64,000 bases of DNA from Vibrio cyclitrophicus (lineage in GTDB: Bacteria; Pseudomonadota; Gammaproteobacteria; Enterobacterales; Vibrionaceae), in NCBI GenBank assembly GCA_023206055.1, contig CP065367.1, positions 1,612,001 to 1,676,000 on the forward strand, written 5' to 3'. This document shows, in pieces, positions 6,523 through 16,409 of this stretch. The position numbers and the translations under genes are program-made. Under the pieces are notes generated by a model, which was not told where the DNA came from, searched no databases, and saw nothing but the letters and a program-made list of their open reading frames with translations. The number at the start of each line of letters is the position of its first letter. Positions within the stretch are counted from its first letter, which is position 1.

Positions 6523-8883
6523 ATGGCGATGCAAAGACTCAATACAGAACAGCTGTATCAGGTAGCGGATTTAGACAAGCTACCATGTAAGTCGACCAAA
6601 GAACTGGCTCCAATTGACGAAATCGTCGGGCAGGAACGGGCACAAAAAGCTGTTGAGTTCGCGATGTCAATCAAGGAAAAGGGTTACAACATTTATGCGA
6701 TAGGGCGAAATGGTCTGGGTAAACGCACCATGATCTTGCGCTATCTGAACCGTCATCCTCAAGAAGTGCAGGAGCTTTTTGATTGGTGTTATATCGCGAA
6801 CTTTGAAGATATTCGTACACCTAAGGTACTGAAATTGCCGCGTGGCGTTGGCAGCAGTTTAAAGCAAGATATTGAAAAATTGATGCGTAAACTTTTGAAA
6901 GGTATGCCTCTAGCGTTTGACAACGAGATGTACTTTAGCCGTGCTGACAGGCTTAAAAACCAATTAGCAGCTAAGCAACAAGCCGCATTAGAAAGCATTA
7001 GCCAAGAAGCGAAAGACAAGGGCATTAACCTGACGATCACCACTCAGGGTGATTACCAGTTTGTGGCAATGAATGGCGATGATCTTCATACCGAAGAGAG
7101 CTTTGAGCTGCTTTCACCGGAAGAACAAGATCAATTCGATAAAACCATTGATGGGTTGGAAGTCGGGCTGCGAACCATTTCTCGTGAATTGACGGAGCTT
7201 GAAGAAACGTACACTGAGAAAATTCAAAAGCTGAATGATGATACGGCGCGAGATGTGATCACTCACTTCATCAAGCAATTGAAGAAGGATTACAGCCAAT
7301 ACCCAGACATCAAAAAGTACCTAACGGCACTGCGGAAAGACATTGTCGACAACGCTGACATCTTCCTAGAAGAGAGCACGGAACAAGCAGAAGTTGCAAC
7401 GGCCTCTCTGGATAAGAAAATGCCGCGTCGCTACAAGGTTAATGTGATTGTGAGCCAGAAGGAGGAGACTCTACCAATCGTGGTTGAAGAGAATCCAAAT
7501 TATCACTCTCTGTTTGGCTATGTAGAAACGGCAACGTTTAAGGGTACCGTATTTACTGACTTCTCATTGATTCGCGCAGGTAGCTTACACAGAGCCAATG
7601 GCGGCGTATTACTGATGGACGCGGTGAAGGTACTTGAGCAGCCGTACGTTTGGGAAGGCTTGAAACGAGCGCTGCGTTCACGTCAATTGAGTTTCACTTC
7701 ATTAGAAAAAGAGGTGACCTTAACGGGCGCGGTATCGCTTGATCCAGAACCGATTCCATTGGACGTTAAGATCATTCTGTTTGGCGATTACCGAACTTAC
7801 CAATTGCTGCAGCATTACGATGCAGAGTTTGGTGAATTGTTCCGTGTGACAGCCGATTTCGAAGATGAGATGAAGCGTACTCCCGATTCTGAAATGCATT
7901 ACGCGCGCTTTATTTCGAGTATCGTGCACGACAACAACATGTTGCATTGTGACCGAAAAGCGATTGCTCGCATTATTGAGCACAGCTCTCGTCAGGCGGG
8001 TGACCAAGGTAAATTGTCTCTGCACTCAGCGCACATTGCTAATCTTCTTCGTGAGTCAAACTACGTGGCGAGAAGCTCGAAATCGAATCTGATTCGCGCA
8101 ACGCACGTCGACCAAGCGTTATCTAACCAACAGATGCGTGTCGGACGACTGCAAGACAGTGTGATGGAAACCTTCACTAACGGCACAACGCTAATCCATG
8201 TCGATGGTCAGGCGGTTGGACAAGTGAATGCGTTGTCTGTACTTAGTACGACGGATCATATGTTTGGTGCGCCGAACCGAATCACAGCAACCACCGCTTA
8301 CGGTGATGGTGAAGTGATTGATATTGAAAGAAACGTAGACCTAGGTGGCAGTATTCACTCGAAAGGGGTAATGATCTTGTCGGCTTACCTTTCTTCTGTG
8401 TTTGGTAAAACAGCGAAAGTACCACTCACCACTAACATCACCTTCGAGCAATCGTATGGTGGTGTCGATGGGGATAGTGCGAGTATGGCCGAGTTCTGTG
8501 CGGTAGTGTCTGCTTTTTCTAAGCAGCCGAACCGTCAAGATATTGCAATTACTGGGTCTATGAACCAGTTTGGTGAGTCTCAGCCAATTGGTGGTGTGAA
8601 CGAGAAAATTGAAGGTTTCTTTGATGTGTGTGAAATCAAAGGGCGTTCAAACGAACAAGGGGTGATCATCCCGCGTTCAAATGTTCACAACCTGATGCTG
8701 CGTAGCGACATCGTAAAAGCGGTTGAAAAGGGCGAGTTTAATATCTGGGCTATTGACCATGTAACAGAAGCGATTGAACTGTTCACAGGCAAAGCCGCAG
8801 GTGAGGCCAGTGATGAGGGTAGCTATCCAATTGATACTATCTTTGGTATCGCTCAAGCAAAACTGAACGCGCTGCGTAAATAA
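6523..8883 (+). CDS. Lon-family (S16) AAA+ protease, LonB/YcbZ-like
   Basis: A 786-aa ATP-dependent protease of the Lon-like family related to E. coli YcbZ. The N-terminal AAA+ part has a Walker A-like loop GRNGLGKRT (61-69), a coiled-coil insert (~145-250), and a Walker B-like GGVLLMDAVK (~365). The C-terminal S16 domain has the catalytic Ser652 (DGDSASMAE) and Lys695 (GGVNEKIEGFF), 43 residues apart as in Lon. It would unfold and degrade proteins in the cytoplasm; substrates are unknown. The start at 6523 is fixed by a strong AAGGAGG site. The Walker A loop has Arg where Ser/Thr normally follows the Lys. It is a single-gene unit ending at a good terminator. Confidence 0.9.
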   Translation: MAMQRLNTEQLYQVADLDKLPCKSTKELAPIDEIVGQERAQKAVEFAMSIKEKGYNIYAIGRNGLGKRTMILRYLNRHPQEVQELFDWCYIANFEDIRTPKVLKLPRGVGSSLKQDIEKLMRKLLKGMPLAFDNEMYFSRADRLKNQLAAKQQAALESISQEAKDKGINLTITTQGDYQFVAMNGDDLHTEESFELLSPEEQDQFDKTIDGLEVGLRTISRELTELEETYTEKIQKLNDDTARDVITHFIKQLKKDYSQYPDIKKYLTALRKDIVDNADIFLEESTEQAEVATASLDKKMPRRYKVNVIVSQKEETLPIVVEENPNYHSLFGYVETATFKGTVFTDFSLIRAGSLHRANGGVLLMDAVKVLEQPYVWEGLKRALRSRQLSFTSLEKEVTLTGAVSLDPEPIPLDVKIILFGDYRTYQLLQHYDAEFGELFRVTADFEDEMKRTPDSEMHYARFISSIVHDNNMLHCDRKAIARIIEHSSRQAGDQGKLSLHSAHIANLLRESNYVARSSKSNLIRATHVDQALSNQQMRVGRLQDSVMETFTNGTTLIHVDGQAVGQVNALSVLSTTDHMFGAPNRITATTAYGDGEVIDIERNVDLGGSIHSKGVMILSAYLSSVFGKTAKVPLTTNITFEQSYGGVDGDSASMAEFCAVVSAFSKQPNRQDIAITGSMNQFGESQPIGGVNEKIEGFFDVCEIKGRSNEQGVIIPRSNVHNLMLRSDIVKAVEKGEFNIWAIDHVTEAIELFTGKAAGEASDEGSYPIDTIFGIAQAKLNALRK

Positions 8884-8904
8884 CTAAACAACTAGCTAGA
8901 GCAC

Positions 8905-8938
8905 AAAAGCCATCGATTTTAGGGTCGATGGCTTTTTA
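8905..8938 (+). terminator. Rho-independent terminator of the Lon-like gene
   Basis: AAAGCCATCGA and TCGATGGCTTT pair over 11 bp with an 8-nt loop and run into TTTTT, 22 bp after the stop codon. Confidence 0.88.
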
Positions 8939-9019
8939 TTGGTTACTATCTAGTTCGCTAGTGAGCTATTTGTATTTGGTCAGCTTGCTGTATTGGTGGG
9001 AGTCGCGTGTTAAATGACG

Positions 9020-9766
9020 TTATCCGTTTCGTAAGCAGAGCTTCGTTCCATCGAACTTCAGTTTGGCCAACAAGTGTTTGGCGTTAGCTCGGCCAATATC
9101 ATCAAATTCGACACCGTATCGAGCGTAGTGCGTCGATTTCTGCAGGTTACAGACGATGCCTCGCAATGGCGGAATCAGCGGTCCATTGTAGTTCTCAGGG
9201 GTTATCTCAATAGACACTCGATCGGCAATCTGAATCGCACGAGAAGTCGGCGAGGTCACGAATCGACAACCACTTTTCGATAAATCTCGTATCTCGCAAT
9301 TTGCTCGTTGGTCGTTGAAGATGATTCTTGAAGCCAGGTTCACTTCATAGCGTGTCTCTTTACGCAACTGAGTAACTTGCATCGTGCTTGGTGTAGACAG
9401 TACAAGAATAGGGAAGGGTTCACCAATCTTATGGTGAATTTGGCTTCTAAAGTGGATAAGCGCGCCTTCACCTCTTAGAGAATACGCGCGAGCAGTCATC
9501 CAAAAACCTTCTTGAAAGAAAAAGTTCAGATCTTCATTGGATACCTCGGGAACCTCAACCACAATACAGTTATCACTGTGCGTGCCGATAAACTTGGTGG
9601 TGGCAAGAAACTTAGTGCCAACGGGAGTCGAGACATTTAATGTCAGCTCACTGCCGTGTTCAATCATGGCCAGTGCATCAGTACTATTGATGGTGGAAAC
9701 GGTGCGGTTACGAGGGTCTTGAAGTGCCTGATTATGCTCCAAAGGCTTCTTCAGAGGTGCGTTCAT
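9020..9766 (-). CDS. PilZ-domain protein (YcgR-like flagellar brake architecture)
   Basis: A 248-aa protein with an N-terminal YcgR-like beta-barrel domain (~25-130) and a C-terminal PilZ domain (~135-235). The c-di-GMP-binding signature is visible as RKETR (RxxxR) and DLSKSGCRF ([D/N]xSxxG). It should sense cyclic di-GMP in the cytoplasm and may act on motility or surface behaviour. I chose the ATG at 9766 because GGAGAA lies just upstream; an in-frame ATG 24 bp further out (9790) has no clear ribosome site. No partner gene is adjacent. Confidence 0.85.
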   Translation of the reverse strand: MNAPLKKPLEHNQALQDPRNRTVSTINSTDALAMIEHGSELTLNVSTPVGTKFLATTKFIGTHSDNCIVVEVPEVSNEDLNFFFQEGFWMTARAYSLRGEGALIHFRSQIHHKIGEPFPILVLSTPSTMQVTQLRKETRYEVNLASRIIFNDQRANCEIRDLSKSGCRFVTSPTSRAIQIADRVSIEITPENYNGPLIPPLRGIVCNLQKSTHYARYGVEFDDIGRANAKHLLAKLKFDGTKLCLRNG

Positions 9767-10025
9767 TATATGTTCTCCATGCGCCAACATGCGTCTGTTA
9801 GTTATATTGGTAACTTGCTAACAAGGGGTTATTACGTGCTAGATTTAGTGGACGTACTCACATAAATTTATAGAGTGCCTTTTATATCAAGCCGATTGCA
9901 CTGAATTATTTGCTGTGTTTGTAAGTACTTAGTTTTATTTATATGCACTTGCGTTAGTCTATTACAAGGAACTCGTACTTCAAACTTTTATTATTTGTTG
10001 TATCACTTATTTGCAGGAGTTGAGA

Positions 10026-10310
10026 ATGCAGGCAGTAAAATGGGAACAAGAAGTGAATCAGATCACAGTTGAGCTAGAGCCCAACCAGTTCGCGGTCGTT
10101 AAGTATCAAAAGGACGGAGATGTACTACATATCACGTCGACACGCATTCCTGATGAACTGCAAGGCAAGGGCTTTGGTAAGGTGATGATGGAGTCGGTAT
10201 TGCCTGAAATTGAGCAAGCAGGCTTCAAAATTGTGCCGGTTTGTAGCTATGTGGTTCACTACATGAATAGGCAGCCACAGTGGTCACATCTTCTATCCGA
10301 TAAAGCATAA
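10026..10310 (+). CDS. Small GNAT-type N-acetyltransferase
   Basis: A 94-aa protein of the short GNAT-like acetyltransferase group (YjdJ-type). The acetyl-CoA-binding motif A appears as TRIPDELQGKGFGKVMMES, and the C-terminal VPVCSYVVHYMNRQPQW is typical of this small family. The ATG at 10026 is preceded by AGGAG at good spacing; the TTG 15 bp upstream is unlikely. It is the first gene of a probable three-gene operon, followed 11 bp later by a phosphotransferase and then by an MFS transporter. Substrate unknown. Confidence 0.85.
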   Translation: MQAVKWEQEVNQITVELEPNQFAVVKYQKDGDVLHITSTRIPDELQGKGFGKVMMESVLPEIEQAGFKIVPVCSYVVHYMNRQPQWSHLLSDKA

Positions 10311-10321
10311 CAACGAGTAAT

Positions 10322-11455
10322 ATGTCTCAATCAATATCGTCGAATAATCGAGTTCAAGCTAGAGCTACCTCAAGTGAAAATCAGCCTGAGCTTTATCAAA
10401 ATAAGCTTTATCAAAAAATAGCGACCTCGTTGGGTTGTCATGAAGGATTTGATGTCCAAGTGATTCAACGCCTATGGGGCGGCTACGGCGAGTTAGTTCG
10501 CTTAGTATTTTCCCAAGCAAGCCGTGCTGAACTCAATAGTGTGATTGTTAAACATGTCGCGCTGCCAGATAAAGCCGAACACCCCAGGGGATGGAACACC
10601 AAATTATCTCACCAACGAAAGGTGCACTCTTACCAAGTTGAGACCGCATGGTATCAGTCGTTTACCCAACAATGGGACGAGCGCTGCCCTGTACCTGTTG
10701 GGCTGCAATGTGAACTAGGAGATAATGAGTGGTTGATAGTGATGCAAGACTTAGCGGATATCGGTTTTCCGCTAACCTCTCAGTTTGATGTGCTTGCTGC
10801 TTCTGATTATCAGGCATCTAGTTACACTCGAGAAGAGCAAAAACAACGCGATGCTTGCCTTAAATGGCTGGCTAACTTTCACGCAAAGCACATCCATATC
10901 GATAAAGATCAGTCGTCATCACTGTGGCAAGTTGGCACATATTGGCATTTGGACACACGTCCTGACGAGTTAAATGCCTTGGCAGGTTTACCCTTGAAGA
11001 ACCAAGCTAAGCACATCAACCGTCTATTAAAAGAATGCCCATATCAGACCTTGGTACATGGTGATGCTAAGCTCGCTAATTTTTGTTTTGATTCTGAAAG
11101 CGAGCGTGCGGCTGCGGTAGATTTCCAATACGTCGGTCACGGCTGTGCGATGAAAGACGTGGCTCTATTTATGAGCAGCGCTGTGAGGCCACAAGATTGC
11201 GCACAGCTTGAACCACAGGTATTAGATACTTACTTCCAGCACTTGAAAGAAGCATTGGCATATTATCAACCACAGCTTTCGTTCGATGAAGTCGAAGCCG
11301 CATGGCGACCTATGTTTTACTTGGCGTGGGCCGATTTCCAACGTTTCGTAAAAGGCTGGAGCCCGGAGCATTGGAAGATTAACCCTTATACTGAGCAGTT
11401 GACCTTACGAGTGCTCACTCAATTAGACGAACAGGAGTCCGTCAATGTTCGATAG
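10322..11455 (+). CDS. Phosphotransferase (aminoglycoside/choline-kinase-like fold)
   Basis: A 377-aa kinase-like protein. The APH/choline-kinase catalytic motif is clear: LVHGDAKLANFCFD (~240-253) with the catalytic Asp, then AVDFQYVGHGCAMKDVALFM (~263-282) carrying the metal-binding Asp. A nucleotide-binding region precedes it near WGGYGELVRLVF (~46-57). It resembles the ecdysteroid-kinase/DUF1679-like group more than antibiotic kinases. It probably phosphorylates a small hydroxylated compound. The gene is 11 bp after the acetyltransferase gene and overlaps the MFS gene by 11 bp, suggesting one transport-and-modification operon. Confidence 0.82.
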   Translation: MSQSISSNNRVQARATSSENQPELYQNKLYQKIATSLGCHEGFDVQVIQRLWGGYGELVRLVFSQASRAELNSVIVKHVALPDKAEHPRGWNTKLSHQRKVHSYQVETAWYQSFTQQWDERCPVPVGLQCELGDNEWLIVMQDLADIGFPLTSQFDVLAASDYQASSYTREEQKQRDACLKWLANFHAKHIHIDKDQSSSLWQVGTYWHLDTRPDELNALAGLPLKNQAKHINRLLKECPYQTLVHGDAKLANFCFDSESERAAAVDFQYVGHGCAMKDVALFMSSAVRPQDCAQLEPQVLDTYFQHLKEALAYYQPQLSFDEVEAAWRPMFYLAWADFQRFVKGWSPEHWKINPYTEQLTLRVLTQLDEQESVNVR

Positions 11456-12626
11456 AACCGCGAGCTGGAAAACGCCGCAAAACTTTTTATTACTGATTTC
11501 GATTGTTGTGCCGATCGCGTTTTCGAGCTGGATGGCTTTGCTTAATAACTTCGTGATTGAGAAAGCGAACTTTGATGGTGCGGATATCGGCTTACTGCAA
11601 AGTGTGCGTGAGATTCCGGGCTTTTTAGCGTTTACCGTGGTGTTTGTGCTGGCTTTCATCCGTGAGCAACGATTCATGTTGATATCGCTGGCGATGTTAA
11701 CCGTGGGCACAGCGATTACCGGTCTGTTCCCCTCACTGACTGGTTTGCTGTTGACCACCATTTTAATGTCGACGGGCTTTCACTATTTTGAAACGCTGAA
11801 GCAGTCTTTGTCACTGCAATGGCTGAGTAAAGATGAAGCACCTGAGATGCTAGGTAAGATGATCTCAGTTGGCGCACTGGCATCCTTAATCACTTACGGG
11901 TCTATCTGGGTGATGTTAGAACAGCTCAAGCTCGATTTTGCTTGGGTGTACGGCATCACTGGCGGTATTGGTTTTATTCTGGTTTTAGTGATGACCTTTG
12001 GCTTCCCTGAGTTTCAGACCAAGACGCCACAGAATAAAAAGTTGGTACTGCGAAAGCGTTACTGGCTCTACTACGCACTAACGTTTATGAGCGGCGCGAG
12101 AAGACAGATCTTCACCGTGTTTGCTGGCTTCTTGATGGTAGAGAAGTTTGGCTACTCGGCTGCCGACGTTACATTGTTGTTCTTGGTTAACTACCTATTT
12201 AACTTCTTGTTTGCGAAACGCATTGGACGATTCATCGGTGTGGTTGGTGAGCGCAAAGCGTTGATCTTCGAGTATGTCGGTTTGATTGGTGTGTTTGTCG
12301 GTTATGGCTTGGTGCAAAGCGCGGAATGGGCGGCGGCACTTTATGTGGTCGACCACCTGTTTTTTGCATTGGCGTTGGCGATCAAAACTTACTTCCAGAA
12401 AATCGCAGACCCTGCAGACATGGCATCAACTGCTGGTGTCTCTTTCACCATCAACCATATCGCCGCAGTCGTTATTCCGGTCGTGTTTGGTGTGATTTGG
12501 TTATCGTCCCCTGCAACGGTTTTCTACATCGGTGCTGCGATGGCGGCGGTTTCTTTGGTGTTGTCTTTAAACATTCCTAAGACACCTGAAGAAGGTAATG
12601 AAGTGCGAATGTTTAGCTGGCGTTAA
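11445..12626 (+). CDS. MFS transporter
   Basis: A 393-aa membrane protein with about 12 hydrophobic segments and two six-helix halves separated by a charged loop near residues 185-205 (QTKTPQNKKLVLRKRYW). This is the shape of a major facilitator superfamily permease of the inner membrane. Its start overlaps the end of the phosphotransferase gene by 11 bp, so translation is probably coupled. Substrate and direction of transport are unknown; the acetyltransferase and kinase neighbours suggest handling of a small organic compound. A strong terminator follows. Confidence 0.85.
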   Translation: MFDRTASWKTPQNFLLLISIVVPIAFSSWMALLNNFVIEKANFDGADIGLLQSVREIPGFLAFTVVFVLAFIREQRFMLISLAMLTVGTAITGLFPSLTGLLLTTILMSTGFHYFETLKQSLSLQWLSKDEAPEMLGKMISVGALASLITYGSIWVMLEQLKLDFAWVYGITGGIGFILVLVMTFGFPEFQTKTPQNKKLVLRKRYWLYYALTFMSGARRQIFTVFAGFLMVEKFGYSAADVTLLFLVNYLFNFLFAKRIGRFIGVVGERKALIFEYVGLIGVFVGYGLVQSAEWAAALYVVDHLFFALALAIKTYFQKIADPADMASTAGVSFTINHIAAVVIPVVFGVIWLSSPATVFYIGAAMAAVSLVLSLNIPKTPEEGNEVRMFSWR

Positions 12627-12642
12627 CGCTGGGTAGAGACAA

Positions 12643-12678
12643 CAAAAAAGCTCCAATAGCGCTATTGGAGCTTTTTTG
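12643..12678. terminator. Bidirectional terminator between MFS and MATE genes
   Basis: AAAAAAGCTCCAATAGC and GCTATTGGAGCTTTTTT form a near-continuous perfect palindrome between two convergent genes, with A/T runs on both flanks. Confidence 0.92.
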
Positions 12679-12728
12679 TATGTGCTGTTTGATGATCAAG
12701 GAGTGTTACGCTCTAAGCGGATGACTTC

Positions 12729-14075
12729 CTATGCCACCTGTTTTTCTAAAGAGCCTGTAAAGCGTTTCCTGTAGCTGCGTAACATGCTGAGACTGACTAT
12801 CGCGGTTAGGGTCTCGGCGAACAGAATACTTGCCCAAATCCCTTGTTCTGGGAATAGCTTAGGTAAGATGACTATGCCTAATGCGACGAAGACAAAACCA
12901 CGACCAAGAGAGATTAGTGTCGCTTGCTTAGGCTTCGCCGTTGCCTGAAACAAGTTGGCGATCACCAAGTTGACTCCCATTAACGGCACACCGAAGAAAA
13001 AGAACGTTAAGGCGGTTGCAGATAGCCCAATCAAATCACTAGAATCACCTAAATAAAGGGCTGCGATTTGAGGCGCACACAGGTACACAATAATCATAAA
13101 CACCAAGCCGCTACCCATTGCACTTTTTAAACCTAAGCGAAAAATTGCTTCGATGCGGTTTGGCTGATTAGCACCATGATTAAAGCTGATAATTGGCTGG
13201 CAGGCTTGAGCGATTCCGACCATCACAAACAGGGCGAATACCCCGATGTTTGCGGTTAAGCCATAGGCGATAATGTGATTCTCACCAAACTGATGCAGTA
13301 ACACGTAGTTGAACAATAAGATTGTCATCGCTGCGGTTACTTCAATAAAGAATGTCGGCGTACCTATTTTTAGGATGCTTGGCAGTTTGCCCAAGCCTAT
13401 CCCTTTTAAGCTCAGTTCCAAGGTGCCCTGTTTACGTACAAAGTGGCTTAATAAAATACAAGCGATGACACCTTGTGCAATGGCTGTACCGTAGGCTGCT
13501 CCTTTCATTCCCCAGCCCCATTTCAAGACGAAGAAGTAGTCCAAAACTAGGTTAACGACAGCACCTATCGACATCGCGTAAGTCGCCAGTTTTGGGTTGG
13601 TATCGTTCCGAACAAAGCACGACATGACCCAAGCTAACGAGTACAACACAAAGAATGGCAACATCACAGACAGGTAATCGTGAGTCAGTTCAGCCATGTA
13701 TCCAGAAGCGCCCATTAACGCAATAATGTCGTCTAGAAAATACAGAGCGATGCTGACTGAAATGGTGCTAAGCACGGCGGTACTCAGCATCGATTGGCTA
13801 AAGAGAGTTTGACCCGACGCCGAATTTCCTTTGCCGACTTCAATAGACATAAGAGCCGCACCGCCAATACCCACCATCATAGCGATAGCAGTAAATATTG
13901 AAAAAGCAGGGATGGTTAGAGCGATAGCACCAAGCCCATCAGGGCCAACACCGCGTCCGACGAACCAAGCGTCTCCCATGATAAAAAGAGATTTGATCAC
14001 CATGCCCGTTAGTGCAGGCCAAAGGTATTGATAAAAGGATTTAGATATTGGATCGGTTTTTAGGTTGATGGCCAT
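12729..14075 (-). CDS. MATE-family efflux transporter
   Basis: A 448-aa inner-membrane protein with about 12 hydrophobic segments in two related halves, typical of MATE exporters that exchange drugs or metabolites for Na+ or H+. Family-like blocks include LFIMGDAWFVGRGVG (~25-40) in the first half and GIAQACQPIISFNHGA (~295) in the second. The ATG at 14075 has GGGAG upstream; the longer frame starts with a TTG and has no clear ribosome site. An AraC regulator gene lies upstream on the same strand, 101 bp away, and may control it. Confidence 0.88.
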   Translation of the reverse strand: MAINLKTDPISKSFYQYLWPALTGMVIKSLFIMGDAWFVGRGVGPDGLGAIALTIPAFSIFTAIAMMVGIGGAALMSIEVGKGNSASGQTLFSQSMLSTAVLSTISVSIALYFLDDIIALMGASGYMAELTHDYLSVMLPFFVLYSLAWVMSCFVRNDTNPKLATYAMSIGAVVNLVLDYFFVLKWGWGMKGAAYGTAIAQGVIACILLSHFVRKQGTLELSLKGIGLGKLPSILKIGTPTFFIEVTAAMTILLFNYVLLHQFGENHIIAYGLTANIGVFALFVMVGIAQACQPIISFNHGANQPNRIEAIFRLGLKSAMGSGLVFMIIVYLCAPQIAALYLGDSSDLIGLSATALTFFFFGVPLMGVNLVIANLFQATAKPKQATLISLGRGFVFVALGIVILPKLFPEQGIWASILFAETLTAIVSLSMLRSYRKRFTGSLEKQVA

Positions 14076-14176
14076 TTGAGCAAGCTCCCAACAAATTGGA
14101 TGTAACCAAAGTGGATACAATAAAGAGGGAGCATTATCCGAACTTAACTGGATTCTAAAAAGGGATTATCTGCGTG

Positions 14177-15019
14177 TTATGTTGCACTATCTGCACATCG
14201 AGTTCGAAACTCTGCGGGGGATTCGTTCATCTGCCCGCGATAAAAACGGCTGAAATAGGCAGGATCTTCGAAGCCGAGTTCAAAAGCGATGGTTTTAATT
14301 GTCTTGGTAGAAAAGATCAATTCACGGTTAGCTTCCAAGATGATTCGATCGTGTATTAACTGAGTCACGGTTTTGCCTTTCTCAGCCTTGACGATTTCGT
14401 TGATGCGCTTGTTGGTTATCGACAGTGCTTGAGCATAAAACTCACAACTCTTGTGGGTGGTGTAGTGTTGCTCAATCAAATCGACCACTTGGTTTACTCG
14501 GCTGTCACGCACTTCGCCTTTCAATGATGATTGGGTTGCGAAACGTAATATGTAGCGCAAAAAGCTATTCATGAGTGATTCTACCAAATCCCAGTCGCTC
14601 TCTTCTCGCGCGCACTCTTCTTTCAGCATTGTGAAAATAGGCAGTAGGTAGCGGTTGCCTTCCTCGCTGCAATCTAAGTAGGGAGGGCGACTTTGATGCA
14701 TGGCAAAAACAGTATCGACCAGTTGTGTATTGCGATGATTGGTTTTGACAAAGCCTGGGGTAAAGACCAGTAAACGAGCATTTTCTCCCACCAACTCAGA
14801 GCGGTGAACCTGACCTGGCGCAACGGTAAAAACACGGCCGACCTTATTGTCGTAGTCAATGAAATCGATGCTCTGACTTCCTTGGTTATCTACGCACCAC
14901 ACCAACTCCCAATATTCATGCCTGTGCGGCTCCAAAAATGCGTCGTCGCTGTTAGACAACTCAGTCACACGACAAGGCTGACCTTTGACAAGGCGCATGT
15001 GTTTGATGGGAGTACTCAT
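14177..15019 (-). CDS. AraC-family transcriptional regulator
   Basis: A 280-aa regulator with an N-terminal cupin-type sensor domain (~1-150; PHRHEYWELVWC and VAPGQVHRSEL blocks) and a C-terminal pair of helix-turn-helix motifs (~180-275), ending IKTIAFELGFEDPAYFSRFY plus RGQMNESPAEFR, the standard AraC/XylS signature. The start at 15019 has AAGGA upstream; a longer in-frame start adds 17 residues with no good ribosome site. It is followed on the same strand by the MATE transporter gene, its most likely target. The inducer is unknown. Confidence 0.9.
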   Translation of the reverse strand: MSTPIKHMRLVKGQPCRVTELSNSDDAFLEPHRHEYWELVWCVDNQGSQSIDFIDYDNKVGRVFTVAPGQVHRSELVGENARLLVFTPGFVKTNHRNTQLVDTVFAMHQSRPPYLDCSEEGNRYLLPIFTMLKEECAREESDWDLVESLMNSFLRYILRFATQSSLKGEVRDSRVNQVVDLIEQHYTTHKSCEFYAQALSITNKRINEIVKAEKGKTVTQLIHDRIILEANRELIFSTKTIKTIAFELGFEDPAYFSRFYRGQMNESPAEFRTRCADSAT

Positions 15020-15167
15020 GTCATTCCTTTGTTGGATAGGGAGGTTGAAAGAGATGCTGAAAACCGACAATTATAGTGGCTCTAATGTAGTTGATTGTGA
15101 CTTTTAAGTCATTCGCTTGGAGCGTTATTCGCTACGAGGGGGAGTTTGTGGAAGAGCATTAGGGCTA

Positions 15168-15202
15168 AACAAAACCCTAGAAACCATGGTCAGCTTCTAG
15201 GG
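15168..15202 (-). terminator. Terminator downstream of the first EamA transporter
   Basis: CCCTAGAA at 15175-15182 pairs with TTCTAGGG at 15195-15202. On the minus strand the stem is followed by TTTTG. It lies just past the stop of the gene ending at 15219. Confidence 0.65.
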
Positions 15203-15218
15203 TAAGTTTAGATGTTGC

Positions 15219-16136
15219 TTAGTTGCTGCTTGCAGTCTTTAGCGTCGAGCGCAGCTTGAAGATGCTCTTCGGTGCCTTGGTGAGCAAGATGCCACAAAGT
15301 AGAGGGATCATCATTAGTAGAGATTGTTCAGATAGAACCTCACCATTGACGTAGCAAGATATTAGCAACGCAACTACAGGGAAAATGAGGAAGCAGATAG
15401 AAGCTTGGAAAGGTGTCGAAACCTGACCTAATTTAAAGTAAGCAACAATGCCGCCCACACTCGCTACAAAGCCTAGGTACACCACAGCTGAGATTGAATC
15501 CCAAGTGAAAGATTCAACATTTACGTTCTCGCCCATAGCTGATACGGCAAATAAGAATAGAGCTGCAATTAGGCTCGGTACGGCGTTGTAGGTCAGTACT
15601 TCAATGCCTTTGCAGTGCTTTTGAACTAATACATACATCACTGCGTGAATCGCAACAGCAAGGCCTAAGCAAACCGTGCCGATGAGGTAGTCATCGCCAC
15701 CCATTTGCATTTCGTTGCCAAGGATTAAACATAGGCTCACAACAGCAGTAATCAAACCGAATATCTGGTGCTTCGCCAGTCGTAGACCTAAGAATAAGCC
15801 AGACATCAGCATCACAGCGACCGGCATGTTGGCAAAGATGATCGACGCTAAACCAGAAGAGATGTATTGCTCACCATAGATCATCAACGTAAACGGAATC
15901 GCGAAATACATCAGCGCAACAATAAGCAGCCATTGGCGCTTACCTTTAGGGAACAGCAGAGGTTGGTTGAAGACTTTCGCCAATACCGCAAGCAGAGGTG
16001 CTGCAAGTAAAAAGCGCAACGCAGTAGCAAAAATAGGTGGGATAGAATGCAATGCTACTTCCATAGCGAACCAAGTGGTTCCCCAAATTAAGCAAACAGA
16101 GACAAAAAGCAAGATAGTTAGCGACTTCGAATTCAT
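15219..16136 (-). CDS. EamA/DMT-family transporter
   Basis: A 305-aa inner-membrane protein with about ten hydrophobic segments forming two EamA repeats. The first starts at VCLIWGTTWFAMEVALHSIPP, a typical EamA opening with the ALRFLLAAPLL helix after it; the second begins near LAVAIHAVMYVLVQKH. Such carriers export amino acids, nucleosides or other metabolites. The gene stands alone with its own terminator. The 331-bp gap upstream (16137-16467) holds its probable promoter region, very AT-rich, and the terminator of the next gene; I saw no operator. Confidence 0.85.
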   Translation of the reverse strand: MNSKSLTILLFVSVCLIWGTTWFAMEVALHSIPPIFATALRFLLAAPLLAVLAKVFNQPLLFPKGKRQWLLIVALMYFAIPFTLMIYGEQYISSGLASIIFANMPVAVMLMSGLFLGLRLAKHQIFGLITAVVSLCLILGNEMQMGGDDYLIGTVCLGLAVAIHAVMYVLVQKHCKGIEVLTYNAVPSLIAALFLFAVSAMGENVNVESFTWDSISAVVYLGFVASVGGIVAYFKLGQVSTPFQASICFLIFPVVALLISCYVNGEVLSEQSLLMMIPLLCGILLTKAPKSIFKLRSTLKTASSN

Positions 16137-16409
16137 GGTGACTACTCATTAATAATTATTTTAAATCATAGGCTTGTAGCGCCTTAATGACGTGGCACAG
16201 TATAAGGAGGTAGTCGGAGAAAAGTTTTGTCTTTTTATCTCTAATTAAAGTTTTCTGTGGAAATTAAATCTCTAATATAATTATTTTATAGAAAATAAAT
16301 TCACTTTAGATAGTTAAAGTAAAGTCATTATTCTTTGTGAGGTTTAATTTGGTTTAAGAAATGATCAACTCGGCGAGTATGGCTGTTGGGCTATTGTTTT
16401 TAGCGTAGC

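Noticed and set aside
9767..9790. Longer start for the PilZ protein
   Set aside because: The GGAGAA site fits the ATG at 9766; the outer ATG has no ribosome site.
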